Source of the DNA: Lentzea alba | GTDB taxonomy: Bacteria; Actinomycetota; Actinomycetes; Mycobacteriales; Pseudonocardiaceae | Assembly: GCF_011067745.1 (NCBI RefSeq) | Contig: NZ_JAAMPJ010000001.1 | Coordinates: forward strand, 124,001-188,000 | Direction: 5' to 3' | DNA length: 64,000 bases | Shown here: positions 31,404 through 39,227 of the stretch, in pieces | Position numbering within the stretch: position 1 is the first letter of the stretch | How the letters are laid out: each line of letters opens with the position of its first letter | Notes under the pieces: generated by a model | The model's input: the letters and a program-made list of their open reading frames with translations, nothing else | What the model was told of the DNA's origin: nothing | Databases searched by the model: none | Made by a program: the position numbers and the translations under genes

Positions 31404-32282
31404 CTACTTGACCGAACTGTGCGCTCGCCTGCGCAACACGACCACAACGGCAACCACGAACAGCAGGAGCAGCACCACACCGCCGACGATCAGCATCAGC
31501 CAGCGTTCGAGAAAGGTGGGCGGCGGCGAGGTCTCGCGGACGAACGCCCGCACCTTCTCGCTCAGCGCCGCATCGTCGATGAGCTCGGCGAAATGCGCCT
31601 TGCCCGGCACGATCTCAAGTTTGGCGTTCGAGGCAGCGCCCGCCACGGCCCGCGCGTGGTCGGCGAGCCGCGTGTCCTCAACGTAGGAGGTATCCCCGCT
31701 CTCGATCACGTCGTCCTGCGCCGCGACGACCAGCGACGGCACCTCGACCGCGCCGATGCCGCCCACCGCGTCCAGGTCGGAGCTGCTCGTCTGGAAGGCC
31801 TTGAACGGGGTGAGCAGGAACATCCCCTTCAAGCCGGGGATCTTGCCCGCCGCCGTGGCGATCGCGGTGGCACCGGTGCCACCGCCGCCGGCGACGATCG
31901 AAGAAGCGCCTCGGCTGTCGAGTTCCGCGGCGGCGGCCAGCACGTCGAGGTCGTACCGGTTCCTGTTCTCCCGCAGGAGCAGGGTGCGCATCTCGTAGAC
32001 GAGCACCTGGTGCCCGTCCTCCGCGAGCTGCCGGGCCAACGGCAACCAGTCGCAGATGAACTCGGTCTGGGTGTGCGCGAGAAGCACGCCGCTGGACCCG
32101 CTGCCGAACACCAGACCGGGCAGCTCGACGCCGTCCTCGGTCTTGAAGGTGATCGCGTCCTCGCGCAGGTCGGCGGGTACGCACTTGTGCAACTCGGTCT
32201 TCGGCTGGGCGACCACAGGCACAACGCTCACCAAGGTGAACGCGGCAACGACGACGGCCCCCAGCACGGATCTCAGCGCCAT
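31404..32282 (-). CDS. exported, membrane-anchored alpha/beta hydrolase-like protein
   Basis: 292 residues. An N-terminal signal sequence, an alpha/beta hydrolase-like domain and a C-terminal membrane segment (about 263-282) with a basic tail suggest an extracellular domain tethered to the membrane. SGVLLAHTQTEFICDWLPLA matches the oxyanion strand, QDDVIES the acid loop and GKAHFAEL the histidine loop. The nucleophile elbow reads GGGGTG where GxSxG is expected, so the catalytic serine seems absent. It may be a binding protein or use another residue. Confidence 0.7.
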   Translation of the reverse strand: MALRSVLGAVVVAAFTLVSVVPVVAQPKTELHKCVPADLREDAITFKTEDGVELPGLVFGSGSSGVLLAHTQTEFICDWLPLARQLAEDGHQVLVYEMRTLLLRENRNRYDLDVLAAAAELDSRGASSIVAGGGGTGATAIATAAGKIPGLKGMFLLTPFKAFQTSSSDLDAVGGIGAVEVPSLVVAAQDDVIESGDTSYVEDTRLADHARAVAGAASNAKLEIVPGKAHFAELIDDAALSEKVRAFVRETSPPPTFLERWLMLIVGGVVLLLLFVVAVVVVLRRRAHSSVK

Positions 32283-32348
32283 GAAGGTTTCCTAGCGCGC
32301 CGAGGCATCGATCGTTCACGAAACAGGCACAGAGCGCCCGTTCGGACC

Positions 32349-32834
32349 TCACGCAGAACGGCTCTTGCGCACCAGCACCGCGTCAGGGGTGCACACAGCG
32401 CAAGGCGTGAACTGCAGCTGTCGTGCTTCCTGCGCCGGGAGGCCCAGCGAGGGCCTCCCGGCGAGCCAGGAGCACGAACTCAGGTGGTACCGGGGCCGCT
32501 CGTCGAGCACCCGCACCTCATCCACCAGATCGGCCACGACGAGCAGATCCGCCGCGTCGGTGTCCTCTTCCGGTGGTTCCTCGTCAGCGGGCGGCGTGTC
32601 GGCTACCGCCGAAACCACTACCCGTTGATCATCAGCTACAGCTAGTTGATCTACACTCTGCGCGTCGGCAGCGGGGTCCCCCGGTCGCCGTCGCCACCAG
32701 TCCCAAGCAAGGACCAGGGCGGCGAGCACGCTCGCGCCCACGGACGACCACGCCCAGATCGTGTTGGACGTGGTCAGCGCAGGCACGAGCAACCCGAGGG
32801 CTGCCAGCACCAGAAGTAGAACTACGAAGAGCAC
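32349..32834 (-). CDS. membrane protein with C-terminal YHxxxC-type metal motif
   Basis: 161 residues. Two membrane segments lie in the first 45, then an acidic linker (ADEEPPEEDTDAADLL) and a C-terminal module. That module reads YHLSSCSWL, then EARQLQFTPCAVCTPDAVL: a His, three Cys pattern like small Ada-type zinc-binding domains. It follows divIVA by 14 bases, the position of the conserved membrane protein Rv2144c next to wag31. On the minus strand TACTGT ends seven bases before the GTG, so it could also have its own leaderless transcript. Function unknown. Confidence 0.72.
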   Translation of the reverse strand: MLFVVLLLVLAALGLLVPALTTSNTIWAWSSVGASVLAALVLAWDWWRRRPGDPAADAQSVDQLAVADDQRVVVSAVADTPPADEEPPEEDTDAADLLVVADLVDEVRVLDERPRYHLSSCSWLAGRPSLGLPAQEARQLQFTPCAVCTPDAVLVRKSRSA

Positions 32835-32849
32835 CTAGCGAACAGTAGT

Positions 32850-33665
32850 TCAGCCCGCTTCAGCGCGTGCGCCGAACGAGTAGCCCTGGGAACGCCCCTC
32901 GGACGGAGCGGCCGGGCCGCGGTCCTGGAGGTCGCGCAGGGACGACTCGAGCATGGTCTTCAGTCGCGTGCGGTACTCGCGCTCGAACGTCTGCAGCTTG
33001 TCGATCTGCTTCTCGAGCGTGTTCTTCTCCTGGGTGATGTTGCCCATCACCTCAGCGTGCTTGCGCTGCGCGTCGCGGTCGAGCGCGGTGGCCTTCTCAC
33101 GGGCCTGCCGCTCGAGCGTCTCGGAGCGCGTGCGCGCGTCGTTCAGCATGGTCTCGGCACGCGTACGTGCCTCGTTGACCATCGTGTCGGCCTTGGCACG
33201 CGCCTCGGAGAGCAACTGCTCCGACTTGGTGCGCGCCTCGGACAGCATGCCGTCCGCCTCGGCCTTGGCCTCGCCGGTCAGCCGGTCCGCCATCTCCTGG
33301 GCGAGGCCCAGGACCTTCGCGGCCTGCACGTGGTGGTCTCCACCACCACCGGGGGACGTCTGCTCCATCACCGAAGGCGGCGGGACCGGCGCCAGGCGGC
33401 GCGGCTCCTCGACCGGCATCCGGGTCGTCATGGGGCTGGCGGAAGCCTTCGCCCGCGCGTCGTCGAGGTCTGCGCGCGACGTCTCGAGCTGCTGGTCGAG
33501 CTGCTCGACCTGCTGGCGGAGATCGTTGTTCTCCTCGATCAAGCGGGCCAACTCGCCCTCAACCAGGTCGAGGAACGCGTCCACCTCGTCCTCGTTGTAG
33601 CCCCGCTTGCCAATCGGCGGCTTGCTGAATGCAACGTTGTGCACGTCAGCGGGGGTCAACGGCAT
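32850..33665 (-). CDS. divIVA: DivIVA/Wag31 polar growth protein
   Basis: 271 residues. The N-terminal membrane-curvature domain has [20 protein letters not shown], then a coiled coil, a flexible Pro/Ser linker (about 72-105) and a long second coiled coil with 11-residue-like EARTKAET repeats (about 115-245). It organises polar peptidoglycan synthesis in actinobacteria. The linker has Thr residues in SPMTTRMP, near where Ser/Thr kinases modify Wag31. GAGAGGTGATCCG precedes the ATG. It is the last core gene of the dcw block. Confidence 0.96.
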   Translation of the reverse strand: MPLTPADVHNVAFSKPPIGKRGYNEDEVDAFLDLVEGELARLIEENNDLRQQVEQLDQQLETSRADLDDARAKASASPMTTRMPVEEPRRLAPVPPPSVMEQTSPGGGGDHHVQAAKVLGLAQEMADRLTGEAKAEADGMLSEARTKSEQLLSEARAKADTMVNEARTRAETMLNDARTRSETLERQAREKATALDRDAQRKHAEVMGNITQEKNTLEKQIDKLQTFEREYRTRLKTMLESSLRDLQDRGPAAPSEGRSQGYSFGARAEAG

Positions 33666-33713
33666 CGGATCACCTCTCGCACTCCTGGGCTGCGGTCATC
33701 CCACGGTTCCCCG

Positions 33714-33998
33714 TCACCTGGGATCTGCAACTTGCATCAAAATGATAACGAGCAGCCACAGCACAATAATCGATAGGTCCAGCCCGACGCCCCCGATCCG
33801 CACAGTCGGGATCACCCGACGCAGTGCGCGGACCGGTGGGTCGGTCACGGTGTAAACGGTCTCCAGCGTCACGGCTACGCCGCCCGCGGGGCGCCACTCC
33901 CTCGCGAAGGTCCTCACCAGCTCGACCACCACACGTGCGGTCAGGAACAGGGAGAACGCGAACAGGACGTAGAAGATGACGAGACGGATCGGGTCCAC
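33714..33998 (-). CDS. YggT family membrane protein
   Basis: 94 residues with two hydrophobic segments at the ends (VIFYVLFAFSLFLTARVVVE and LSIIVLWLLVIILMQVA) flanking the YggT core TDPPVRALRRVIPTVRIGG. Conserved between sepF and divIVA in actinobacteria; molecular role undefined. GTG start nine bases after the sepF stop. Confidence 0.92.
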   Translation of the reverse strand: MDPIRLVIFYVLFAFSLFLTARVVVELVRTFAREWRPAGGVAVTLETVYTVTDPPVRALRRVIPTVRIGGVGLDLSIIVLWLLVIILMQVADPR

Positions 33999-34007
33999 GG
34001 GTCAACT

Positions 34008-34661
34008 CTAACCGTGGTTCCCGAACCCACTCTCCGCCAGCTTCCTGCGGTCCTCCGCCGTGACGTCAACGTTCGGCGGTGAGAGAAGGAACACCCTGCT
34101 CGTGATCTTGTCCATGGACCCGCGCAGAGCGAACGCGAGACCGGCCGAGAAGTCGACGAGACGCTTCGCGTCCGCGTCGTCCATGTCGGTCAGGTTCAAG
34201 ATCACTGGAGTGCCGTCGCGGTAGTGCTCCCCGATCGTGCGCGCCTCGCTGTAGTTACGGGGGTGAAGCGTGGTGATGCGCGCCAACGGGTTGCCTGCCG
34301 GCTCGGCGACCGGGCGCAACCTGCTCACGGGCTCGCGCTGCGGCTCGACGGCGAGCGCACCGTGCACAGGTGCGTCAGCAGACCAGCGCCGCGTGCTCGA
34401 GGGGCTGCCCCCGCGCCGCGACTCAGGCTCGTAGTCGTCCGACTCGTCGATCTCGGTCCGGTACCCGGAGCCCGGAAGCTCCGACCGTCCCGGTGTGAAC
34501 ACGCGGTTGCGCCGCGGGTAAGGGTCGTAGTCGTCGGCCTCGGCCGCGTACTCGGACCGGTAGTCGCCGTAGCGACCGCGGTCGTCGTCGTAGCCGGGGT
34601 CGTCTGCGTACTCGGCGGGGACCATCCCGAAGTAGGCCTTCAGCTTGTGCAAAGCGCTCAT
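34008..34661 (-). CDS. sepF: SepF cell division protein
   Basis: 217 residues. An N-terminal amphipathic membrane anchor (MSALHKLKAYFGMVP), a long acidic Tyr-rich linker and a C-terminal SepF domain (about 125-215, ARTIGEHYRDGTPVILNLTD, RLVDFSAGLAFALRGSMDKI) are present. SepF tethers FtsZ to the membrane in actinobacteria lacking FtsA. The ATG at 34661 puts the amphipathic helix at the N-terminus; 22 further codons upstream lack support. Confidence 0.95.
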   Translation of the reverse strand: MSALHKLKAYFGMVPAEYADDPGYDDDRGRYGDYRSEYAAEADDYDPYPRRNRVFTPGRSELPGSGYRTEIDESDDYEPESRRGGSPSSTRRWSADAPVHGALAVEPQREPVSRLRPVAEPAGNPLARITTLHPRNYSEARTIGEHYRDGTPVILNLTDMDDADAKRLVDFSAGLAFALRGSMDKITSRVFLLSPPNVDVTAEDRRKLAESGFGNHG

Positions 34662-34728
34662 CCCAAGCCCCTCCTCCGCGAGTTCCCCACCTAGGGACGG
34701 TGCGGACGGCCCCGAGGTTCCCGACAAC

Positions 34729-35427
34729 CTATGGCGAGGTTAGTCGCCGACTGCCGAGCAACGCGGTTCCGACACGCACACAGGTCGATCCGTGCGAGAT
34801 GGCATCTTCCAGGTCCGCGCTCATTCCCGCTGACACCCTGGTGGCAGTGGGATGATCATCACGTAGGCCTGATACCACTGACGCCAACGCTTCAAACGCC
34901 TGCGAAGGCTTCATCGTCAGAGGCGCGACAGTCATCGCACCTCGGAGAATAAGATCACCCGAACGAGTGATCACGCCAGCCAGTTCCGCCACATCAGCCA
35001 CAGGACACCCACCGCGAGACGTGTCGCCGTCGATGCTGACCTGCAACAACACGTCCAGCTTCGTGCCCTTCGCGTGCGCCGCCCTCGCCAACGCCTCGGC
35101 GAGCCGGACGCTGTCCACCGAGTCGACCTGATCGGCCCACTCGACGACGGACTTCGCCTTGTTCCGCTGCAATCGCCCGACCATGTGCCAACGGGCTTCT
35201 TCGAGATGTCTCAATTGGCCGGCCTTGGCGGAGGCCTCCTGATCCCGATTCTCCGCGAAGTTGCGGAGACCGAGCTCATAAAGGATCTCCACATCGCTCG
35301 CCGGCCAGGTTTTCGTCACCGCGAGCAACATCACTTCCGACCGCTCACGCCCCGCGCTTTCACACGCTTTCGCGATGCGTTCCTCGACCTCGGCGAGGTT
35401 CTCCGCGAGCTCTTCCGCCCGGCTCAC
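34729..35427 (-). CDS. YggS family PLP homeostasis protein
   Basis: 232 residues of the YggS/PLPBP single-domain TIM barrel. The PLP lysine lies in LLAVTKTWPASD (about residue 40), followed by FAENRDQEA, WHMVGRLQRNK, GCPVADVAEL and the phosphate-binding end SAGMSADLEDAI. It buffers pyridoxal phosphate and affects amino acid homeostasis. The GTG start overlaps the pgeF stop (GTGA). Confidence 0.93.
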   Translation of the reverse strand: MSRAEELAENLAEVEERIAKACESAGRERSEVMLLAVTKTWPASDVEILYELGLRNFAENRDQEASAKAGQLRHLEEARWHMVGRLQRNKAKSVVEWADQVDSVDSVRLAEALARAAHAKGTKLDVLLQVSIDGDTSRGGCPVADVAELAGVITRSGDLILRGAMTVAPLTMKPSQAFEALASVVSGLRDDHPTATRVSAGMSADLEDAISHGSTCVRVGTALLGSRRLTSP

Positions 35428-36134
35428 GGCTCGATCCAGACGACCGACGCGAGCCTCCCGGTGGGCGCCTCCCTGCGGTGACTGAAGAGATCCCGCTCCT
35501 CGAACGTGCACCGCGGGTCGACCCCGATCTTGCCTACCCCCGCACTGGCGAGCTGGTTCCACAGCCCTGCCCGCAGATCCAGCGCGGGAGTCCCCTTCCG
35601 CGACTTGGACGCACTCCCCGGCAGGTGCTTCTCCACGTCCTTCTGCATGTCCGCGGGCACCTCGTAGCACTCGCCGCACACGGCGGGCCCCAGCAACACC
35701 TCGATGTGCTCCAGCTCGGCCCCCTGGGCCATCATCGCCTTGAGCGCCTCGACGACCACCCCGACCCGCGCGCCGACACGTCCGGCGTGGACCGCGCCGA
35801 TCACACCCGCCCGCTCGTCGCCGAGCAGCACCGGCACGCAGTCCGCCGTCAGCACCACCAGCCCGAGACCAGGCTGTTTCGTCACGACGGCGTCAGTCGC
35901 CTCCAGCGGCTCGGCCCGCGGACCGTCGACCACCCCGACCGTTCGGCCGTGCACCTGTTCCATCCACACCAGACGATCCGGCGCGAGGCCGATGCCCTCG
36001 GCGAGACGGGCGCGGTTGGCCTCGACCGCCTTCTCGTCGTCCCCCACGTGGTCGCCGAGGTTGAACGAGTCGTACGGAGCCTTGGACACGCCACCGGCTC
36101 GGGTGGTGACAACACGACGAATACGCACACCCAC
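35424..36134 (-). CDS. pgeF: PgeF/YfiH multicopper-type peptidoglycan editing factor
   Basis: 236 residues of the YfiH/laccase-domain family (purine nucleoside phosphorylase activity reported; PgeF edits muropeptide errors). Conserved parts are QVHGRTV, LTADCVPVLLGD, GAVHAGRVGA (the usual AVHAGWRG changed) and GPAVCGECYEVP. TAGGGT (36140-36135) adjoins the GTG; a second GTG at 36128 lies six bases after the box and would be a leaderless start. The hairpin at 36148 separates it from ftsZ. Confidence 0.92.
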   Translation of the reverse strand: MGVRIRRVVTTRAGGVSKAPYDSFNLGDHVGDDEKAVEANRARLAEGIGLAPDRLVWMEQVHGRTVGVVDGPRAEPLEATDAVVTKQPGLGLVVLTADCVPVLLGDERAGVIGAVHAGRVGARVGVVVEALKAMMAQGAELEHIEVLLGPAVCGECYEVPADMQKDVEKHLPGSASKSRKGTPALDLRAGLWNQLASAGVGKIGVDPRCTFEERDLFSHRREAPTGRLASVVWIEP

Positions 36135-36147
36135 ACCCTAAAACGAC

Positions 36148-36190
36148 GAAGGGCTCCTTCCTCCACGTGAGGTGGAGGAAGGAGCCCTTC
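36148..36190. terminator. hairpin between ftsZ and pgeF (19-bp perfect arms)
   Basis: GAAGGGCTCCTTCCTCCAC (36148-36166) and its exact complement (36172-36190) enclose GTGAG. It lies nine bases after the ftsZ stop and before the pgeF promoter box, so it likely ends or attenuates ftsZ transcription. Confidence 0.85.
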
Positions 36191-36199
36191 ATCGAGCAC

Positions 36200-37510
36200 T
36201 CAGCGCCGCATGAACGGCGGCACGTCCACCTCGTCGTCCGGGTCCTCGGTGACCGGGACCGGACGCGACGGCAGCGAGCCGTTCTGCGACAGCGACCGCG
36301 GCACCGACGGCACGTACCCGTTGCCGTGCACGGGCGAGGGCTGCGGCGGCACCGTGGTGGGCGGCGGCGTCACGGGCGGAGCCTGCCGCACCTCGGGCTG
36401 CGGAACCGGCGGAGGCGTCTGCACCACGGGCGGCGGTGGCGTCTGCGCGACCGGCTGAGGCGCCGGTGCGTGCGTGGGTGCCGCCGTCGCGGTGGCGATC
36501 GGCCCGGAAGCGGTCCGAGGCGCCGAGGACAACGCCGTCGGCTCCAGCTTCTTGTGCGTCGGACCCCCGCTGTCGAACCCGGCGGCGATCACCGTGACCC
36601 GAACCTCGTCACCGAGCGAGTCGTCGATCACCGTACCGAAGATGATGTTCGCGTCCGGGTGCGCGGCCTCCTGCACCAGCGACGCGGACTCGTTGATCTC
36701 GAACAGACCCAGATCGGACCCACCGGCGATCGACAGCAGCACGCCGTGCGCACCCTCCATCGACGCCTCCAGCAGCGGCGAGTTGATCGCCTTCTGCGCG
36801 GCCTGGACCGCTCTGCCCTCGCCACGGGCCGAGCCGATGCCCATCAACGCCGAGCCCGCGCCGGACATGACCGACTTGACGTCGGCGAAGTCCAGGTTGA
36901 TCAGACCGGGGGTCGTGATCAGGTCCGTGATGCCCTGGACACCGGACAGCAGCACCTCGTCGGCGGAGCGGAACGCGTCCATCAGGCTGACACCGATGTC
37001 ACCCAGCTGGAGCAGCCGGTCGTTGGGGATGACGATCAGCGTGTCGCACTCGTTGCGCAGGGCCTGGATGCCGTCCTCGGCCTGCTTGGCGCGGCGCTTG
37101 CCCTCGAAGGAGAACGGGCGCGTCACGACGCCGATGGTGAGTGCGCCGAGCTTGCGGGCGATCGAGGCCACCACCGGCGCACCGCCGGTGCCCGTGCCGC
37201 CACCCTCGCCGGCGGTCACGAAGACCATGTCGGCCCCCTTGAGGACCTCCTCGATCTCCTCGCGGTGGTCTTCGGCGGCCTTGTGCCCGACCTCGGGGTT
37301 CGCGCCCGCGCCGAGGCCACGCGTCAACTCGCGGCCGATGTCGAGCTTGACGTCGGCATCAGACATCAGCAAGGCCTGTGCGTCGGTGTTCACCGCGATG
37401 AACTCGACGCCCTTGAGCCCGACCTCGATCATGCGGTTGACGGCGTTGACGCCGCCACCACCGATGCCGACGACCTTGATCACCGCGAGGTAGTTGTGCG
37501 GGGGCGTCAT
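36200..37510 (-). CDS. ftsZ: cell division protein FtsZ
   Basis: Tubulin-like GTPase of the Z ring, 436 residues. GTP site: [14 protein letters not shown] and [16 protein letters not shown]7 loop [15 protein letters not shown]; a long Pro-rich linker (about 320-410); and the C-terminal peptide [12 protein letters not shown] that binds SepF and others. ATG with AGGAAGG upstream. Unlike the usual actinobacterial order, ftsQ is not adjacent: about 4 kb of other genes lie between. Confidence 0.98.
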   Translation of the reverse strand: MTPPHNYLAVIKVVGIGGGGVNAVNRMIEVGLKGVEFIAVNTDAQALLMSDADVKLDIGRELTRGLGAGANPEVGHKAAEDHREEIEEVLKGADMVFVTAGEGGGTGTGGAPVVASIARKLGALTIGVVTRPFSFEGKRRAKQAEDGIQALRNECDTLIVIPNDRLLQLGDIGVSLMDAFRSADEVLLSGVQGITDLITTPGLINLDFADVKSVMSGAGSALMGIGSARGEGRAVQAAQKAINSPLLEASMEGAHGVLLSIAGGSDLGLFEINESASLVQEAAHPDANIIFGTVIDDSLGDEVRVTVIAAGFDSGGPTHKKLEPTALSSAPRTASGPIATATAAPTHAPAPQPVAQTPPPPVVQTPPPVPQPEVRQAPPVTPPPTTVPPQPSPVHGNGYVPSVPRSLSQNGSLPSRPVPVTEDPDDEVDVPPFMRR

Positions 37511-37572
37511 CGGATCCGCCTTCCTGATCGTGGTCCGTGCTGTGGTGCTGGGTGGTGATGCACCCGGATTGA

Positions 37573-37610
37573 AACTCTCAACCTCTCGTCGAGGTCCAGA
37601 GTTATGTCAA
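37573..37610 (-). promoter_or_regulatory. ftsZ upstream element: TTGACA box and hairpin
   Basis: On the ftsZ strand a TTGACA (37610-37605) is followed by AACTCT-N3-CCTC / GAGG-N3-AGAGTT, an interrupted inverted repeat at 37603-37573 with a five-base loop, 62 bases before the ATG. No convincing -10 stands at standard spacing from this TTGACA. It could be a leader hairpin or an operator; with ftsQ moved away, ftsZ must rely on promoters here. Confidence 0.5.
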
Positions 37611-37685
37611 CCCCATATGTTCCTGCTGGACGGTAAGCACCGGCGGTGCGTCGGTCCAGCAGCCACGCCGTAGGGTCCCAACACT

Positions 37686-37727
37686 GTGCGCTACTACTCC
37701 CCGGTCGTGCCGTCAAGTAGTGCGCAC
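37686..37727. repeat. inverted repeat in the ftsZ/ricin-protein intergenic region
   Basis: GTGCGCTACTACT (37686-37698) and AGTAGTGCGCAC (37716-37727) are inverted copies with a one-base bulge. They lie in the 323-base divergent gap, about 180 bases upstream of ftsZ and 106 before the ricin-type gene. An operator is possible. Apart from this, the ftsZ element and the TAGCGT box at 37822, I see nothing else in the gap. Confidence 0.5.
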
Positions 37728-37833
37728 GGCCCTGAGGACGACGCACCACAAGCGTAGTCGGACCTCGAATCAGAGATCGTCTCGCCCGCCCTATCGACGA
37801 TTTTCTGTCGGTGCTGCTCGCTAGCGTGGCCTC

Positions 37834-38709
37834 ATGGGGATGAAGAAACTGTGCGTCGCCCTCGCGGTGGTCGCACTGGGGGCAGTGACGGTCGCACCCG
37901 CGAGTGCGGCACCGGAAGGCAACAGAATCGTCGAGATCCGGAACGTGGGTCACGGCCTCTGCATCGACAACACGCCGCAGGACAGGTACCGGCCCAGCGT
38001 CGCCACCTGCACGGGAAGCGCCGCGCAGCGGTACGAGGTCGTCCCGGCGACGGCCGGCGGGGTGTTCCTGCGCAGCATCGAGGACGGGACCTGCCTCGAC
38101 CGGTTGGGTCAGTCGATCTCCCTGCACCCGATGGCCTGCAACGTCGAGACCGCCACGCAGCGCGCCGAGCTGCTGCCCGACGCGTCCGGCTTCGTCAAAC
38201 TGCGGTTCCAGGACAGGTTCGCTCAAGTGCTCTACGAAGACATGGGAGTGATCTTCCTGGACGAGGACATGGGGAACTACGAGCAGTGGGAGATCCGCGA
38301 GGTCGGCGTGGTGCCGCCACCCACGCCCGCAGCAGTCGTGCGGCTGCGCAACGCCGATGACAAGACCTGCCTGACCGTCGCCGGCGTCAAACCGGCGATG
38401 GCGGCGTGCACCACCGCGCCGGACCAGGCGTTCGAACGCGTCGACCTCGGCGGAGGCGAGGTCGCGCTGCGCGCCAAAGCGAGTGGGAGGTGCCTGGCCA
38501 ACCAGAGCTTCGCGGAGGTCACCGCGGCGACCTGCGTGGCCACCGCGAGCGCCCAGCGGTGGACGATCGACGTCGACGAGCTCGGCCACTTCAAGATCAC
38601 GAACGCGTCGACCGCCCGCGTGCTGACGGTCACCAGCGGTGGTGCGGTGGAGACCTATCCGCACTGGGGCTTCACGCTCGCTCAGAAGTGGCTGCTGCCG
38701 GCTGCCTAG
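37834..38709 (+). CDS. secreted ricin-type beta-trefoil protein
   Basis: 291 residues. A signal peptide (KKLCVALAVVALGAVTVAPA) is followed by two beta-trefoil-like halves (about 30-160 and 170-290). Each has repeated blades with paired cysteines (GLCIDN, ATCTG, GTCLDR, KTCLTVAG, GRCLANQ, ATCVA) and QxW-like ends (YEQWEI, AQRWTI, AQKWLL). Lectin-type carbohydrate binding is likely and no enzyme domain is attached. TAGCGT (37822-37827) ends six bases before the ATG: leaderless. It overlaps the DinB gene by four bases, convergently. Confidence 0.85.
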   Translation: MGMKKLCVALAVVALGAVTVAPASAAPEGNRIVEIRNVGHGLCIDNTPQDRYRPSVATCTGSAAQRYEVVPATAGGVFLRSIEDGTCLDRLGQSISLHPMACNVETATQRAELLPDASGFVKLRFQDRFAQVLYEDMGVIFLDEDMGNYEQWEIREVGVVPPPTPAAVVRLRNADDKTCLTVAGVKPAMAACTTAPDQAFERVDLGGGEVALRAKASGRCLANQSFAEVTAATCVATASAQRWTIDVDELGHFKITNASTARVLTVTSGGAVETYPHWGFTLAQKWLLPAA

Positions 38710-39200
38710 TCGCCGACCGAGCCGTCCAACAGTTCCCTGACCACGTCCAGCTGACCGGCGTGCCGGGCGGTCTCCTCGATGACGTGCGCGAGCACCCATC
38801 GGGCCGAGACCGTCCGGTCGCCCCGGAACGGCACCTCGCGGTCCAGCTCAAGCCCGGCGAGGATCTCCCGGCTGACCGCGCACTGCCGCCGGTAGTCCGC
38901 CAGGAACCCGGCGAGCGTCTCGCCCTCCTCGACGCGCCAGTCCGCGTCGGGGTCCTCCATCGTGTACGGCGCGCGCGACTCGCGGCCGGCCAGCACCACC
39001 TCGAACCAGTGGTGCTCCATCCACCGCACGTGCTTCACCACACCGGCGGCCGTCGTCAGCTTCGACGGCAGCACCGCGCGCGACGCGTCGTCGTCGGACA
39101 ATCCGTCGACCTTCAGCTCGATCGTGGCGCGCAAGTAGTCCAACAGGGCCGTGTACGTCGCACGCTCATCGGCGACGAGAGGTGGTGCAGTCCGTGTCAT
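38706..39200 (-). CDS. DinB/DUF664 family protein
   Basis: 164 residues of the four-helix DinB-like metal protein family. Three candidate metal histidines are in VVKHVRWMEHHWFE and LAHVIEETARHAGQLD. Actinobacterial relatives are often mycothiol-dependent transferases, but this member's substrate is unknown. It follows the desaturase gene by 27 bases on the same strand. Confidence 0.88.
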   Translation of the reverse strand: MTRTAPPLVADERATYTALLDYLRATIELKVDGLSDDDASRAVLPSKLTTAAGVVKHVRWMEHHWFEVVLAGRESRAPYTMEDPDADWRVEEGETLAGFLADYRRQCAVSREILAGLELDREVPFRGDRTVSARWVLAHVIEETARHAGQLDVVRELLDGSVGD

Positions 39201-39227
39201 GCGGCGCAGCCTGCAGGAGCGCTCAGG

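Noticed and set aside
38706-39200. DinB-like gene as DNA damage response gene
   Set aside because: The name reflects the four-helix metal fold, not DNA polymerase IV; no LexA box was seen.
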